The translations under genes and the position numbers were made by a program. Shown piece by piece: positions 62,976 through 64,000 of a DNA stretch of 64,000 bases (its first letter is position 1; each line of letters opens with the position of its first letter). This stretch comes from Channa striata (taxonomy: Eukaryota; Chordata; Actinopteri; Anabantiformes; Channidae): NCBI GenBank assembly GCA_033026295.1, contig CM065171.1:3923957-3987956 (forward strand), read 5' to 3'. Under the pieces are notes generated by a model. That model ran no database searches. It saw only the letters and a list, made by a program, of their open reading frames with translations, and was not told the origin of the DNA.

Positions 62976-64000
62976 CTAAGAAAACAAACCAGAAAACATC
63001 AGTTTGAAGTATCTGTAATTAGTATAGGAATAATTCATATTTAACGTGCAGTCACTTGAGAAAGTACACTGTGTTCACTGTGTGTAGATTTCTCTGCCTT
63101 TTAAATTAATATTAAATTTAAACTACTCAACCTTTAAACTAAAAATATGTTGCAATTTAATAAAAAAATCAAGACCCTGAATTTAGTACACTGAGGCACC
63201 TTTAGCAGCATATTATTGCTCTAAAGCTTCTTGGTCATCTAACCACTTTATCATAAAGATCCCGCTGATGGAGTGTTACTAAGATATTTGTGATTTTGCC
63301 AAGCTCTCCCAAATATGCATTAATTTTAAGGTCTCCACTGACTTCTTAGCTACCACCCTGACAAAAGTATTTCCTGTCTGTTTACTAAGTTTTGTCTGAA
63401 CTACAATTCTAGCACCAGTCCTAGTGTTGACTTCTAACATATGTTCTTCGTTTGGATCCAAACAAGTCAAACTCATCAGTCTACAACAGTTCAAGAGTTT
63501 GTTGCAGTCATCTTAAGTCCACTGTTGGTGCGTCTTTACTCACTGTAAGCTTTGTTCCAATTTGCCAAACTTAGTGGGGTTTTTTCTTATCAATTTTGCC
63601 CATGAGACCAGCTACCCACTGTGTCTGTGTACACTGGTTTCTCTCTTGTTTCTTTAGGTGGACATTCATAAGTACTCGTCTTCTTGGACAGATGTGCACT
63701 TGGGCCAGTTGGACCATGTCACTGGAGACTACAATTTATTACAATGTAGATCTTTCAAAAAAGTCTTTAATTTCCCGGGTATATCTTTTAGCAAATGCCA
63801 TCCTTTCTTAAGACAAGCATAGACTGAGAAGTTTCTAAGAACAGCTGTTTTTGTTTGGTCATTTGTAGTTCTAGTGTACACCAAAAATGACTGATCACTC
63901 TCCCAATGAAGTGAAAGCCAAATAAATATTTATAATATTGGTTTACTGGACATAGATGGATGTGCATGATCAATTTGTGAACATCTGCAATAGAATTTCT
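62976..64000 (-). other. Intron upstream of the first cadherin exon (partial)
   Basis: No coding exon with cadherin-repeat features such as LDRE, DxNDNxP or DAD was found here on the minus strand. The previous exon, which must end with one base of a split codon, lies outside the window. The stretch 62976-63280 shows nothing recognisable. A Tc1/mariner relic fills most of 63280-63780, and 63781-64000 is AT-rich with no call. Confidence 0.7.
63280..63780 (-). mobile_element. Tc1/mariner transposase relic
   Basis: On the minus strand the clearest line is TDEFDLFGSKRRTYVR (63420-63470), the WTDESKFxLFGSxRRxYVRR motif with the second part of the DDE triad. Before it, VQLAQVHICP, CTQTQWVAGLMGKIDKKKPH and VWQIGTKLTV correspond loosely to the TGPQLQ, GLxGRVAxKKP and FAKxH segments of the same family. 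The lines after it are not convincing. It is broken by many stops. Confidence 0.55.

Overview
The window is vertebrate nuclear DNA, almost certainly from a teleost fish. Five short exons with clean splice sites lie on the minus strand and are separated by introns of 3 to 24 kb. The introns are filled with decayed elements typical of ray-finned fish: several Tc1/mariner lineages, hAT, L2- and Rex1/CR1-like LINEs, a DIRS-like relic, a Penelope-like GIY-YIG tail and tRNA-derived SINE-like copies. There are many CA/GT microsatellites. I see no bacterial or viral genes, no operons and no CRISPR array.

The only gene I can support is a large cadherin of the type III (Drosophila DN-cadherin / chicken Hz-cadherin) class, transcribed from right to left. 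In transcript order the exons are 62882-62975, 59533-59717, 51597-51826, 34132-34409 and 10298-10512. Their phases fit together without a break (1002 nt, 333 complete codons). They encode the end of the extracellular cadherin-repeat array, the primitive classic cadherin domain with its cysteine-rich part, one EGF repeat and the start of a laminin G domain. The cadherin repeats at the N-terminal end must lie beyond 64000. The rest of the laminin G/EGF region, the membrane span and the catenin-binding tail must lie before position 1.

Region by region: 1-10297 is the start of an intron longer than 10.3 kb, with SINE-like pieces and a Tc1 relic next to the last exon. 10513-34131 is a 23.6 kb intron with LINE fragments, a hAT relic beside an L2 element, a Tc1 relic, a SINE and one unassigned coding-like stretch near 18.1-18.45 kb. 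34410-51596 is a 17.2 kb intron with the Penelope-like, DIRS-like, Rex1/CR1-like LINE and three Tc1 relics. 51827-59532 is a 7.7 kb intron that is poor in recognised repeats between 57.8 and 58.96 kb, where a block has the look of conserved non-coding DNA. 59718-62881 and 62976-64000 are intron with SINE-like copies and another Tc1 relic.

I found no new multi-gene system. The points most worth following are the type III cadherin itself (a class reported lost in mammals), the possible regulatory block at 57.8-58.96 kb, the unassigned exon-like stretch near 18.3 kb and the variety of old transposons.
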